This document shows positions 52,557 through 59,826 of a stretch of 64,000 nucleotides of DNA, piece by piece. The stretch lies in NCBI RefSeq assembly GCF_018613755.1, contig NZ_JAGGPP010000018.1, forward strand, positions 1 through 64,000. Reading direction: 5' to 3'. The stretch comes from Arthrobacter sp. ISL-72 (lineage in GTDB: Bacteria > Actinomycetota > Actinomycetes > Actinomycetales > Micrococcaceae). Each line of letters opens with the position of its first letter. Positions within the stretch are counted from its first letter, which is position 1. Under the pieces are notes generated by a model that did not search any database, was not told the DNA's origin, and saw nothing but the letters and a program-made list of their open reading frames with translations. Position numbers and translations under genes: made by a program.

Positions 52557-52805
52557 ATGGCGCAATTCATGGACGTTCACCACAACATGGTCGGTATCAC
52601 AGCGGAGCAACTCCAGGCTGCCCACAATGCCGACCTGGAGATCCAAGGTGACGAACAAGTTGATTTCAAACAGGCATGGGCGGACCCGGAATCCGGCGTG
52701 GTCTATTGCCTCTCAGAGGCTCCTTCGGCGGATGCCGTGAAACGTATTCACGAACGGACAGGGCACCCCGCCGATGAGATCCACCCCGTACCCCTTGTCG
52801 TTTGA
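52557..52805 (+). CDS. DUF4242 small protein (SCO4226-like nickel-binding)
   Basis: An 82-residue protein of the DUF4242 family, whose SCO4226 member binds nickel. The sequence opens MAQFMDVHHNMVGITAEQLQAAHNADLE, includes VVYCLSEAPSADAVKRIHERTGHPADEIHPVP, and has several histidines suited to metal binding. The ATG is near a TATTATGG stretch that may be a -10-type element. It is monocistronic and followed by a strong terminator. Its place in a purine catabolism cluster is unusual; a role in redox or metal balance would be inference. Confidence 0.82.
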   Translation: MAQFMDVHHNMVGITAEQLQAAHNADLEIQGDEQVDFKQAWADPESGVVYCLSEAPSADAVKRIHERTGHPADEIHPVPLVV

Positions 52806-52835
52806 TCCTGGATCCCGGATAACCCTGGATCCCGG

Positions 52836-52868
52836 AACAGTCCCGGCGCATTTTGCGCCGGGACTGTT
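52836..52868. terminator. Terminator hairpin after the DUF4242 gene
   Basis: AACAGTCCCGGCGCA pairs with TGCGCCGGGACTGTT (15 base pairs, perfect) around TTT, followed by CTTGTTG. Preceded by a direct repeat, CCTGGATCCCGGA at 52807 and 52824. A likely bidirectional terminator between convergent genes. Confidence 0.85.
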
Positions 52869-52907
52869 CTTGTTGTCGGACCAGGGGGCTGCCGACGGGC
52901 GCCAACT

Positions 52908-52920
52908 GTCCGTTCGCGCT
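52908..52920. repeat. Intergenic motif GTCCGTTCGCGCT, inverted copy 3
   Basis: Reverse complement of the 13-base motif at 49380 and 52439. Located between the terminator and the NCS2 permease gene end. Confidence 0.75.
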
Positions 52921-52953
52921 CTAGGGTAGTGCTTCGTTATGTGGGGGAGAGCC

Positions 52954-54459
52954 TTAGTGCTCAGTCGTCGACGTCGACTCCACCGGGACTTCCTTGCCGT
53001 CGCAGTCGATCAGCTTGCCGTCCTCGAAGCGGTCGCCGTCGGCCAGGCACTTGAGGTCCTCTTCCCGGACCACGCGTCCCGTCCCGGCAACAAACACGGA
53101 CTGGTTCTCGGAATTGCCGGCCTTGAAATGGTTGAACAACACGTTCAGCAGGATGGCCATCACGGCAGCCGAGCTGATGCCCGAGTGGAAAATGGTGCCG
53201 AACCAGGACGGGAACTGATCGTAGAACGAGGGGGCGGCAATCGGGATCATGCCGAAGCCGATGGACGCAGCCACGATGATCAGGTTCATGTTGTTTCTGT
53301 ACTCCACTTTGGCGAGCGTCCGGATGCCGCTCGCGGCAACAGTTCCAAAGAGTACGACGCCGGCGCCGCCCAGGACGGGCGTCGGCACCGCGGCGACAAC
53401 GCGGCCAAGAACCGGCAGCAGTCCAAGGATGACCAGGATCAGGCCGCCGGCGCTGACCACGAAGCGGCTCTTGACGCCAGTGATGGCAACCAGGCCCACG
53501 TTCTGGGCGAAGGCGCTCTGGGTGAAGGAGTTGAACAGGGGCGAGATGGCGCTGGAGAGCATGTCGGCCCGCAGGCCGTCGCCGATGCGCTTGGAGTCAA
53601 CCTTGGTGCCGACGATCTCGCCCACGGCAATGATGTCCGCGGAGGTCTCCGTGAGCGTCACCAGGATGACGATCAGCATGGAGATGATGGCGGCGATCTC
53701 GAAGGTGGGCGGTCCGAACGCGAACGGGGTGGGGAAGGCGACGATTTCGCCCTGGCCGACCTTGGAGAAATCAGCCATTCCGAACACGAAGGCAATCACG
53801 GTCCCGAGCACCATGGCCAGCAGGATGGACAGCCGGGAGATGGCCGCGTTGCCTACCTTGCTCAGCAGCAGCACGATCGCCATGGTGGCCGCAGCGAGGC
53901 CGATGTTGGCCATGCTGCCGTAGTTGGGTGCCTTGCTGTTGCCGCCCATGGCCCAGTTGGCCGCGACCGGCATCAGCGTCAGGCCGATGGTGGTGATGAC
54001 CGTGCCGGTGACCACCGGCGGGAAAAAGCGGATGATCTTGGAAAACAGCGGGGTGATGAGCAGGCCGATCAGGGAGGCTGCGATCACGGAGCCAAAGACG
54101 GCCTGGATCCCGCCGCCGCCGTGGACGATCGCCACCATGGTGGAAACACCGGCGAAGGAAACCCCCTGCACCAGCGGGAGCTGGGACCCGAAGAACCGAA
54201 TGCCCACCGTCTGGAGGATGGTGGCCAGGCCTCCGACGAAGAGGCAGGCCGCGATCAGCAGGCCGATGTCCTGCGCCGACATCCCGGCTGCCGCGCCGAT
54301 GATCAGCGGCGGGGCGATGATGCCGCCGTACATGGTGAGGACGTGCTGGAAACCGTAGGCGAACGTGCTTCCGATGGAGAGCCTCTGGTCCTCGGGGCGG
54401 TCGGACTGCTTGCGGCCTGTGCGGGCCACTGCAGCGGCCGATTTCTTCTTGGTGTTCAT
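52954..54459 (-). CDS. NCS2-family purine (urate/xanthine) permease
   Basis: A 501-residue nucleobase:cation symporter-2 permease with about fourteen hydrophobic segments. The substrate-binding region reads FTQSAFAQNVGLVAITGVKSR near 320-340, where the Q-N motif of xanthine/urate permeases is intact, and STMVAIVHGGGGIQAVFGS fits too. A signal-like N-terminus is absent, but a charged 40-residue leader (MNTKKKSAAAVARTG) is present. It lies next to urate oxidase, so urate or xanthine uptake is likely. The start codon lies within a 22-base tandem duplication that creates an out-of-frame upstream ATG. Confidence 0.92.
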   Translation of the reverse strand: MNTKKKSAAAVARTGRKQSDRPEDQRLSIGSTFAYGFQHVLTMYGGIIAPPLIIGAAAGMSAQDIGLLIAACLFVGGLATILQTVGIRFFGSQLPLVQGVSFAGVSTMVAIVHGGGGIQAVFGSVIAASLIGLLITPLFSKIIRFFPPVVTGTVITTIGLTLMPVAANWAMGGNSKAPNYGSMANIGLAAATMAIVLLLSKVGNAAISRLSILLAMVLGTVIAFVFGMADFSKVGQGEIVAFPTPFAFGPPTFEIAAIISMLIVILVTLTETSADIIAVGEIVGTKVDSKRIGDGLRADMLSSAISPLFNSFTQSAFAQNVGLVAITGVKSRFVVSAGGLILVILGLLPVLGRVVAAVPTPVLGGAGVVLFGTVAASGIRTLAKVEYRNNMNLIIVAASIGFGMIPIAAPSFYDQFPSWFGTIFHSGISSAAVMAILLNVLFNHFKAGNSENQSVFVAGTGRVVREEDLKCLADGDRFEDGKLIDCDGKEVPVESTSTTEH

Positions 54460-54488
54460 GGCAGACTTTCTTGGTGTTCATGGCAGAC
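54446..54488. repeat. 22-base tandem duplication over the NCS2 permease start
   Basis: TTCTTGGTGTTCATGGCAGAC occurs at 54446-54466 and 54468-54488, a tandem copy with a 22-base step. The duplicated unit contains the start codon, so a second ATG sits at 54481, out of frame with the gene. Confidence 0.8.
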
Positions 54489-54589
54489 GTCTTTGTCTGG
54501 CTAACGGTGTCTGGCTAACAGCTTTTGGATCATGGGTGGGCCGGATGACCCGGCGTGCAACGTGGAGGGCCAAGGCCTGGACCCGGACC

Positions 54590-54656
54590 CGGAGTTTTTG
54601 TCCAGCTAATGGGCGTTCAGGGGCGCTAAAGCCCCGGTATCTGGACAAAAACTCCG
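54590..54656. repeat. Nested inverted-repeat element, copy 2
   Basis: A perfect 16-base arm CGGAGTTTTTGTCCAG (54590-54605) pairs with CTGGACAAAAACTCCG (54641-54656) around 35 bases, which hold a second small stem GGGGC-GCTAAA-GCCCC. The outer arms nearly match copy 1 at 49446-49510. Confidence 0.9.
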
Positions 54657-54689
54657 AGCCGGGCAGGTGGCTGCTGCGCTAGGAGCGGC

Positions 54690-55598
54690 CTAGCAGAAGC
54701 CGGCGATGCCGGACCAGGCAATGTCCGCCGGAGCGGCGTCCTCGCGCTGGACCGTGGCCTCGATCAGGCCGTACGGGCGGTCTGCCGCGAAGAAGACCTC
54801 GTTGGGGTTGTCGAGGCCGAACGGCGAGAGGTCCACCAGGAAGTGGTGCTTGTTCGGCATGGAGAACTTGATCTCGTCGATCTCGCTGTGTGCTTCCAGG
54901 ACCTTGGCGCCCATGTCGAACAGGGTCTGCTGCAGGGCGTGGGAGTACTTTTCCGTGAAGCCCTCGAGCAGGAGGCTCTTGACGTCGTCGTAGCTCTTGT
55001 TGAAGTCGAGGGCGCTGAAGTCCGTGTTGGCATTGAAGCGCCAGCGTGCGGAAACGTCCGTGGCCAGGATGCGGTCCGTGGTCTCCGGCAGGGTGGTGTA
55101 TTTGTCCTTCGGGTACCCGACGAAGCCGGACTGGGTGGATTTGAGGACCGTGAGGTCCTTCAGGCCCGAGATAAGGTGGGATGCCGCGCCGTCGCGGACC
55201 AGCACCGCGGTTCGGACTTCCTGGCCGTTGCGGACAAAGGAGTGGTCGTGCTCCGCGCCGTGGGCCTGGATACGGTCCCAGCTGTAGGACTCGGCTTCCC
55301 AGCGGCCCCCGGTGACCCAGTCGAAGCTGGACGTGAAGTGCTCGCCCAGCCGCAGGAGGAACGCCTCCGGTGAGCCGACGCCTTCACGGGCAAACGCATA
55401 GATCGTGTTCTTTTGCGTATCCGTGGCCACGACGTGGCTGTTGTCGCCTTCAAGGTGGGCGGCGGCGAAGTCCCCGCGGAGCTGCGAGGTGACGTTCAGG
55501 TCTTCGATCTCGTGGCGGTCGGTGTCCCTGGTGATTTTGACGACCCGGACTTCGGCCTTGCCGTACTGGTTCTGGCCGAGGATGATCTTGCTGCTCAT
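54690..55598 (-). CDS. uox: Urate oxidase
   Basis: A 302-residue urate oxidase (uricase), which oxidises urate to 5-hydroxyisourate with O2 and no cofactor. Diagnostic segments are NQYGKAEVRVVKITRD (catalytic Lys near residue 14), VVATDTQKNTIYAFA (the Thr of the catalytic diad), GFVGYPKDKYTTLPETTDRI, and PNKHHFLVDLSPFG near the end. It sits upstream of the NCS2 permease in one direction. A perfect palindrome lies 25 bases before the ATG, so a local repressor or activator controls it. Hydroxyisourate hydrolase and OHCU decarboxylase genes are not in the window. Confidence 0.97.
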   Translation of the reverse strand: MSSKIILGQNQYGKAEVRVVKITRDTDRHEIEDLNVTSQLRGDFAAAHLEGDNSHVVATDTQKNTIYAFAREGVGSPEAFLLRLGEHFTSSFDWVTGGRWEAESYSWDRIQAHGAEHDHSFVRNGQEVRTAVLVRDGAASHLISGLKDLTVLKSTQSGFVGYPKDKYTTLPETTDRILATDVSARWRFNANTDFSALDFNKSYDDVKSLLLEGFTEKYSHALQQTLFDMGAKVLEAHSEIDEIKFSMPNKHHFLVDLSPFGLDNPNEVFFAADRPYGLIEATVQREDAAPADIAWSGIAGFC

Positions 55599-55622
55599 GG
55601 TCTGTTCCCAACTTCCGTGATG

Positions 55623-55638
55623 TGGAACCTAGGTTCCA
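55623..55638. promoter_or_regulatory. Perfect operator palindrome before urate oxidase
   Basis: TGGAACCTAGGTTCCA is a perfect 16-base palindrome of the AllR/IclR-like TGGAA-N6-TTCCA form, 25 bases before the uox start codon. An imperfect copy is before the NCS1 permease. The nearby IclR regulator is the natural candidate. Confidence 0.75.
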
Positions 55639-55755
55639 TCATTGAAATTAAGCGCGTGTTTCGCACGCGTTTCTGATGGAGCCGACCCAACAAAAAAAGA
55701 GCCGGCATCCAATGACGCCAGCTCATTACGACCCTGCCTGCTGCTCCCAGGTTAC

Positions 55756-55814
55756 GTGACGTACGCCACGAGTTGATTTAAAGCGTAGCCGAGCTTCGCC
55801 GTGGTGTACATCAC
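55756..55814. promoter_or_regulatory. Two CRP/GlxR-like sites, GTG-N2-GTAC-N2-CAC
   Basis: GTGACGTACGCCAC (55756-55769) and GTGGTGTACATCAC (55801-55814) share the layout GTG-N2-GTAC-N2-CAC with centres 45 bases apart. Each matches TGTGA-N6-TCACA with one mismatch in a half-site. They fit carbon-status control of the uox region. Confidence 0.5.
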
Positions 55815-55906
55815 TAATCCAAAAATCCGATTGTGACCGGTGGCCCGCGGCAGTCACCTCCACCGGCCGGACGACCCTTGACCGGACCGGTGGGCGGCCT
55901 CTAAGA

Positions 55907-55944
55907 TTTCCATATTACAAAAAACAGTTTCCATATCATGGAAA
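55907..55944. promoter_or_regulatory. TTTCCATAT repeat and palindrome before the 56-residue gene
   Basis: TTTCCATAT occurs at 55907-55915 and again at 55928-55936, and the second extends to TTTCCATATCATGGAAA (55928-55944), a perfect inverted repeat with a five-base spacer. Located 30 bases before the small gene's start codon. Confidence 0.65.
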
Positions 55945-55972
55945 CGCTGCAAACAAGAACGAGGAGGAACAG

Positions 55973-56143
55973 ATGGACCCGCAGGATAAGAACAACGTCG
56001 CTGCCTTTCCCGCACCCGGCCAGGAGCTGTACCTGCCGTTCGGCGCGACAGATCCTGACTTCTACATTCCGGCCGACTGCGACCGCACCGATCGCGGGTT
56101 CTCCCGCTGGCTTCGGGCGCTCCCGGTTTTCGGCCGCCTGTAG
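55973..56143 (+). CDS. 56-residue protein of unknown function in the purine cluster
   Basis: An open frame of 57 codons starting at the ATG at 55973. It has AGGAGG six bases upstream, a much stronger ribosome binding site than most genes here, and codes for MDPQDKNNVAAFPAPGQEL and onward, ending FSRWLRALPVFGRL. The protein is acidic in the first half and ends in an amphipathic Trp/Arg/Leu segment; there is no signal peptide or cysteine pair. No family is recognised. It is divergent to urate oxidase behind operator-like palindromes, so it is probably co-regulated with purine breakdown. Confidence 0.62.
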   Translation: MDPQDKNNVAAFPAPGQELYLPFGATDPDFYIPADCDRTDRGFSRWLRALPVFGRL

Positions 56144-56178
56144 CCTGACGCGGGCGACACAGTGATCGCCGAGGGACA

Positions 56179-56228
56179 CAGAAATGGTCTGGCGACACCC
56201 GAATAACGGTGTCGCCAGACCATTTCTG
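56179..56228. terminator. Long perfect hairpin between the small gene and the polymerase gene
   Basis: Perfect 21-base arms (56179-56199 and 56208-56228) around an eight-base loop. The arm sequence AGACCATTTC repeats again just downstream at 56237-56246. It separates convergent genes and is likely a bidirectional terminator or an element of foreign origin. Confidence 0.8.
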
Positions 56229-56267
56229 CGTCCTCAGACCATTTCGGCCTCTTCGGGACTGCCGCTC

Positions 56268-57512
56268 TCAGGACCCTGGGTGCCCCGGCCACTCCTTGCC
56301 GGCCCACGGGTCGTAGTCGGCCACCAGCTCCTCTTGCAGCGGGCGCTGCGCCTCGGGGACATGCTGCAGGTTCACCCGCACCCGGTACCAGAGCGAACTC
56401 GAACCGCGCATTCCGTCGACCAGCACATCGGCGGGGTGGAGCGACGGCACCACATCCGCATGCAGGCCCTTCCACTCATCGAGCGCCGCAAGTGCCTCGG
56501 GCTTGGTCCTGGTGCGGGCCACCTCGATGAGCGGCATCACCGACTGCCGCCGGCCTGATGCATCACCGCTGCGTGGTGCTTTTTCGGCGGGACCGAGCTC
56601 GGCCGCCAGCGCGAGGAGCCCGTCGAGCGTGCCCACCGCGTCGTCGATACCGGCGTGGGGATCACCAACCTCTGCAAAGCGCTCGAGCACCGTGTTCACT
56701 GTAAATTGCTCCGGCCGGGTGGAGCGGACCTCCTCCCAGCTGAGCGGCGTCGAGACCCGGGCATCGGGCAGGGGCCGGACAGAGTATGCCGATGCAACGG
56801 TGCGGTCCTTCGCGTTCTGGTTGAAGTCGACGAACACGCTCTCGCCGCGTTCCTCCTTCCACCACCGCGCGGTGGCGAGCCCGGGAGCGCGGTTTTCGAC
56901 CTCCCGGGCGAGGGTCTCGGCAGCGAGCCGCACGTCGCGGTACGACCACTGCGGCGCGATGCGCACCAGGATGTGGAGTCCCCGCGACCCGCTCGTCTTC
57001 GGCCACCCCACGAGACCCACGTCGTCGAGCACCTCCCGCGCGAGATAGGCGACGTCGACGATCTGGGACCAATCGACGCCCGGCATCGGATCGAGGTCGA
57101 CCCGCAGCTCGTCCGGGTGCTCGAGGTCCTCGGCGCGCACGGGATGCGGGTTCAGGTCCAGGCATCCGAGATTCACGACCCACGCCAGGCCTGCGGCATC
57201 CCGGATGACGGCCTCTTCGGCTGACGTTCCGGACGCGTAGTGCAGTGTTGCCGTGTCGATGAAGTCGGGGTGGTTCTCGGGCACGCGCTTCTGGAAGAAC
57301 GGTTCGGCGTCGATGCCCTTGGGAAAACGCTTGAGCACCATCGGCCGTCCGCCGGCCCCTCGCAGCGCACCCTCCGCGACGCCGACGTAGTAGCGCACCA
57401 GGTCGAGCTTCGTCAGCCCGGGCTCGGGGAACACCACCTTGTCCGGACTCGAGATCCGAACCTCGGTGCCGTCGATGTTGAGGATCTCGGCCGGGGTCTT
57501 CGACGGGCTCAT
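56268..57512 (-). CDS. LigD-type polymerase/primase domain protein
   Basis: A 414-residue stand-alone primase-polymerase of the LigD_Pol (archaeo-eukaryotic primase) type, which fills gaps in non-homologous end joining. Conserved parts are VVFPEPGLTKLDLVRYYVGVA near the start, RFPKGIDAEPFFQKR, LRVDLDPMPGVDW (DxD metal site) near 138, and KTSGSRGLHILVRI near 172. It lacks the ligase and nuclease domains of full LigD. It interrupts the purine cluster with no functional link to its neighbours, which suggests it arrived separately. Its start at 57512 fits the family. Confidence 0.9.
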   Translation of the reverse strand: MSPSKTPAEILNIDGTEVRISSPDKVVFPEPGLTKLDLVRYYVGVAEGALRGAGGRPMVLKRFPKGIDAEPFFQKRVPENHPDFIDTATLHYASGTSAEEAVIRDAAGLAWVVNLGCLDLNPHPVRAEDLEHPDELRVDLDPMPGVDWSQIVDVAYLAREVLDDVGLVGWPKTSGSRGLHILVRIAPQWSYRDVRLAAETLAREVENRAPGLATARWWKEERGESVFVDFNQNAKDRTVASAYSVRPLPDARVSTPLSWEEVRSTRPEQFTVNTVLERFAEVGDPHAGIDDAVGTLDGLLALAAELGPAEKAPRSGDASGRRQSVMPLIEVARTRTKPEALAALDEWKGLHADVVPSLHPADVLVDGMRGSSSLWYRVRVNLQHVPEAQRPLQEELVADYDPWAGKEWPGHPGS

Positions 57513-57557
57513 GCCGCCACGCTAGCAACGATCGGATGTCACAGCCAGGGCGGGAAC

Positions 57558-58922
57558 CTACCCGTTCACCAGCTTGCGGGCCGCGGCCGAGTGCTCGGCG
57601 ATCAGCCCGGCAACATCCAGGCCGGGAATCTGCCCGTCCACCACCCGCCACTGCCCGCCCACCATGACGCGGTCGGCCCGGTCCGCGCCGCAGAGCAGGA
57701 GTGCCGCGAGGGGATCGTGGCTTCCCGAAAACCGCAGCTCATCCAGCCTGAAGAGCGCCAGGTCCGCCTGCATCCCGGGCGCCAGCTGGCCAAGATCGGG
57801 GCGGCCCAGCACGGCAGCCGACCCGCGGGTGGCCCAGCCGAGCGCCCGCTCCACCGGAACGGAAGCGCCGTAGCGAAGCCGCTGCAGGTACAGCGCCTGC
57901 CGCGCCTCGAGGATCATGTTCGAGGCATCGTTCGACGCCGATCCGTCCACTCCCAGCCCCACGGGAACTCCCGCGTCCTCAAGTTCCAGCACCCGGGCCG
58001 TCCCCGAAGCCAGCCGCATGTTGGACGTGGGGCAGTGCGCGACGGCGGTGCCGGCGGCTCCCAGCGCGGCGATCTCGGCGTCGCTGAAATGGATCCCGTG
58101 TCCCAGCCAGGTCCGGTTGCCGAGCCATCCCACGCTCTCCAGGTACTCCACGGTCCGCAGCCCGTACATCCCGCGGCAGAAGTCTTCCTCGTCCACTGTT
58201 TCGGCCAAGTGCGTGTGCAGGCGGACGTCGTGCGTTTCCGCCAGGACCGCGCTTTCGGCCATGATCTCCTTGGTCACCGAAAACGGCGAGCACGGGGCCA
58301 GTGCGATCTGGATGACAGCGCCGGCGCCGCGCTCGTGGTACGCACGGATGAGCCGTTCGCTGTCGGCCAGGATCACTTCCGGCGGCTGGACGGTCGACTG
58401 CGGCGGCAGGCCGCCGTCGTCCTCTCCGAGTGTCATGGAGCCGCGGGTGAGCGTGGCCCGCATGCCCAGCCGGCGCACTGCCTCAACCTCGATGTCGACG
58501 GCATCTTCCATGCCGGCCGGAAAGAGGTAATGGTGGTCCGCGGCCGTGGTGCAGCCGGAGAGGAGCAGTTCCGCCAGGGCAACAGTGGTGGCCAGCTCCA
58601 AATCCCGCGGGGTGAGCCGTGCCCAGACCGGATAAAGGTTCTGCAGCCACGGGAACAGCGGGGCATTGGCCACCGGTCCCCAGGCTCGGGTGAGTGTTTG
58701 GTAGAAGTGGTGGTGCGTGTTGATCAGGCCGGGCAGCAGGACGTGGCTGCCTGCGTCGAACGTTTCCTGGCAGGGCGCGGACGGCACTTGGCCGGGCGAC
58801 AGCACCTCCGTAATGACGCCGCCGCTCACCACGATGCCGCCGGAAGCGTCCAAGGCGTTGGCGGTGAAGGCGGCGAGCGGGTTCCGGATCCAGAGCCGGC
58901 GGGCGGAAGAGTGGGTAGCCAT
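57558..58922 (-). CDS. 8-oxoguanine deaminase-type amidohydrolase
   Basis: A 454-residue amidohydrolase-superfamily deaminase. Metal ligands and catalytic parts are clear: NTHHHFYQTLTRAWG near 88-102, LHTHLAET near 234, LGHGIHFSDAEI near 268 and CPTSNMRLASG near 294. The sequence TTAADHHYLFP and HHHFYQTLTRA match the 8-oxoguanine/isocytosine deaminase group rather than guanine deaminase. It converts damaged purine bases toward urate-pathway intermediates. The ATG at 58922 was chosen because AGGAAAACCT precedes it and longer frames add an unmatched leader. It is divergent to the guanine deaminase gene. Confidence 0.88.
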   Translation of the reverse strand: MATHSSARRLWIRNPLAAFTANALDASGGIVVSGGVITEVLSPGQVPSAPCQETFDAGSHVLLPGLINTHHHFYQTLTRAWGPVANAPLFPWLQNLYPVWARLTPRDLELATTVALAELLLSGCTTAADHHYLFPAGMEDAVDIEVEAVRRLGMRATLTRGSMTLGEDDGGLPPQSTVQPPEVILADSERLIRAYHERGAGAVIQIALAPCSPFSVTKEIMAESAVLAETHDVRLHTHLAETVDEEDFCRGMYGLRTVEYLESVGWLGNRTWLGHGIHFSDAEIAALGAAGTAVAHCPTSNMRLASGTARVLELEDAGVPVGLGVDGSASNDASNMILEARQALYLQRLRYGASVPVERALGWATRGSAAVLGRPDLGQLAPGMQADLALFRLDELRFSGSHDPLAALLLCGADRADRVMVGGQWRVVDGQIPGLDVAGLIAEHSAAARKLVNG

Positions 58923-59326
58923 AGGTTTTCCTGTCTGAGCGTGCGGATGAAATCCCAGCTCAGTGAGGGCCTGTCTGCTGATCCAGGCGTTCCGGCGGCA
59001 GGACCGGCGGTCCGGAAAGGGTAGGACGGCGGGAAGCGCCGCGTCAACGCGGCCACTGCACCGTCCGGTTGTGACAACTCGGACTGGTGAGAACTTGGAC
59101 ATCCGAATTTCACATCTCGAAATTAACTTTCCGAAAACTATGGCGCAGCTCACCTTCCGGTGCTAATCTCGATTTTGCCAAAGGCGGGCCCCCGGACTCC
59201 GGGGAAGCTATCTACCAGGCGCAACTAACCTTCAAAAGCACATGCTGAAGCCTGGTAACCGTCGCATCTGGTCTTTTCCGTTCCACCTCGGCGCGTACCG
59301 GCTTCCACAGCAAAGGGAGTCGCATC
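58923..59326. other. 404-base divergent promoter region of the deaminase genes
   Basis: Holds an inverted repeat AATTTC-ACATCTC-GAAATT at 59106-59124, directly followed by TAACTTTCCGAAAACTATGG, and a small hairpin CCCCGG-ACT-CCGGGG at 59190-59204. GAAATTAA also occurs in the uox promoter near 55644, so a shared regulator is possible. Confidence 0.55.
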
Positions 59327-59821
59327 ATGAGTACCACCGTCACGGCCCAGGAATTCTTGGCCAAATCCATCGCGTTGGCCACGGCCAACGTCCTGAACAG
59401 CGGCGGTCCGTTCGGCGCCGTCATCGTCACGGCGGATGGACAAACGTTCGACGGCGTCAACCGCGTCACCGCCACGAACGACCCCACCGCCCACGCCGAA
59501 GTCACGGCCATCCGCCGAGCCTGCAGCGAGCTGGGCACGTTCGACCTTAGCGGCGCAACACTCTACACCAGCTGCGAGCCGTGCCCCATGTGCCTGGCCT
59601 CGGCCCTGTGGGCCCGGGTGGAGCGCGTGGTGTTCGCGGCGGGCCGGCACGACGCCGCCTCCGTGGGCTTCGATGACGCCGTGTTCTACGAGTACTTCGA
59701 AAACGACCGCCGCGATGCGCTGATGCCCGTGGCCAAGCTTGAACTCGAGGACCCCCAAGCTCCGCCGATCCTCCAACCGTTCAACACCTGGAACACGCTC
59801 GACTCCAGGATTGATTACTAG
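59327..59821 (+). CDS. guaD: Guanine deaminase (cytidine-deaminase-like fold)
   Basis: A 164-residue zinc deaminase of the CDA fold. The zinc ligands and catalytic Glu are in the HAEV motif of PTAHAEVTAIRRACSEL near residue 54 and CEPCPMCLASALWARV near 86. The C-terminal extension DDAVFYEYFENDRRDALMP is typical of bacterial GuaD rather than tRNA adenosine deaminase, which is usually shorter there. It turns guanine into xanthine. AAGGGAG lies nine bases before the ATG. It leads a plus-strand operon with a purine permease and xanthine dehydrogenase genes. Confidence 0.93.
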   Translation: MSTTVTAQEFLAKSIALATANVLNSGGPFGAVIVTADGQTFDGVNRVTATNDPTAHAEVTAIRRACSELGTFDLSGATLYTSCEPCPMCLASALWARVERVVFAAGRHDAASVGFDDAVFYEYFENDRRDALMPVAKLELEDPQAPPILQPFNTWNTLDSRIDY

Positions 59822-59826
59822 GGCCG

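Larger units (their letters stand above)
55599..55972. other. 374-base divergent promoter region of urate oxidase and the 56-residue gene
   Basis: Very rich in symmetry: the palindrome at 55623-55638, a stem CGCGTG-TTTCG-CACGCG at 55653-55669, two CRP/GlxR-like GTG-N2-GTAC-N2-CAC sites at 55756 and 55801, and TTTCCATAT repeats at 55907 and 55928. Details are given in separate entries. Confidence 0.7.

Noticed and set aside
52939..54504. A 521-codon plus-strand frame opposite the NCS2 permease
   Set aside because: Shadow of the membrane-protein gene; no start signal or recognisable domain.
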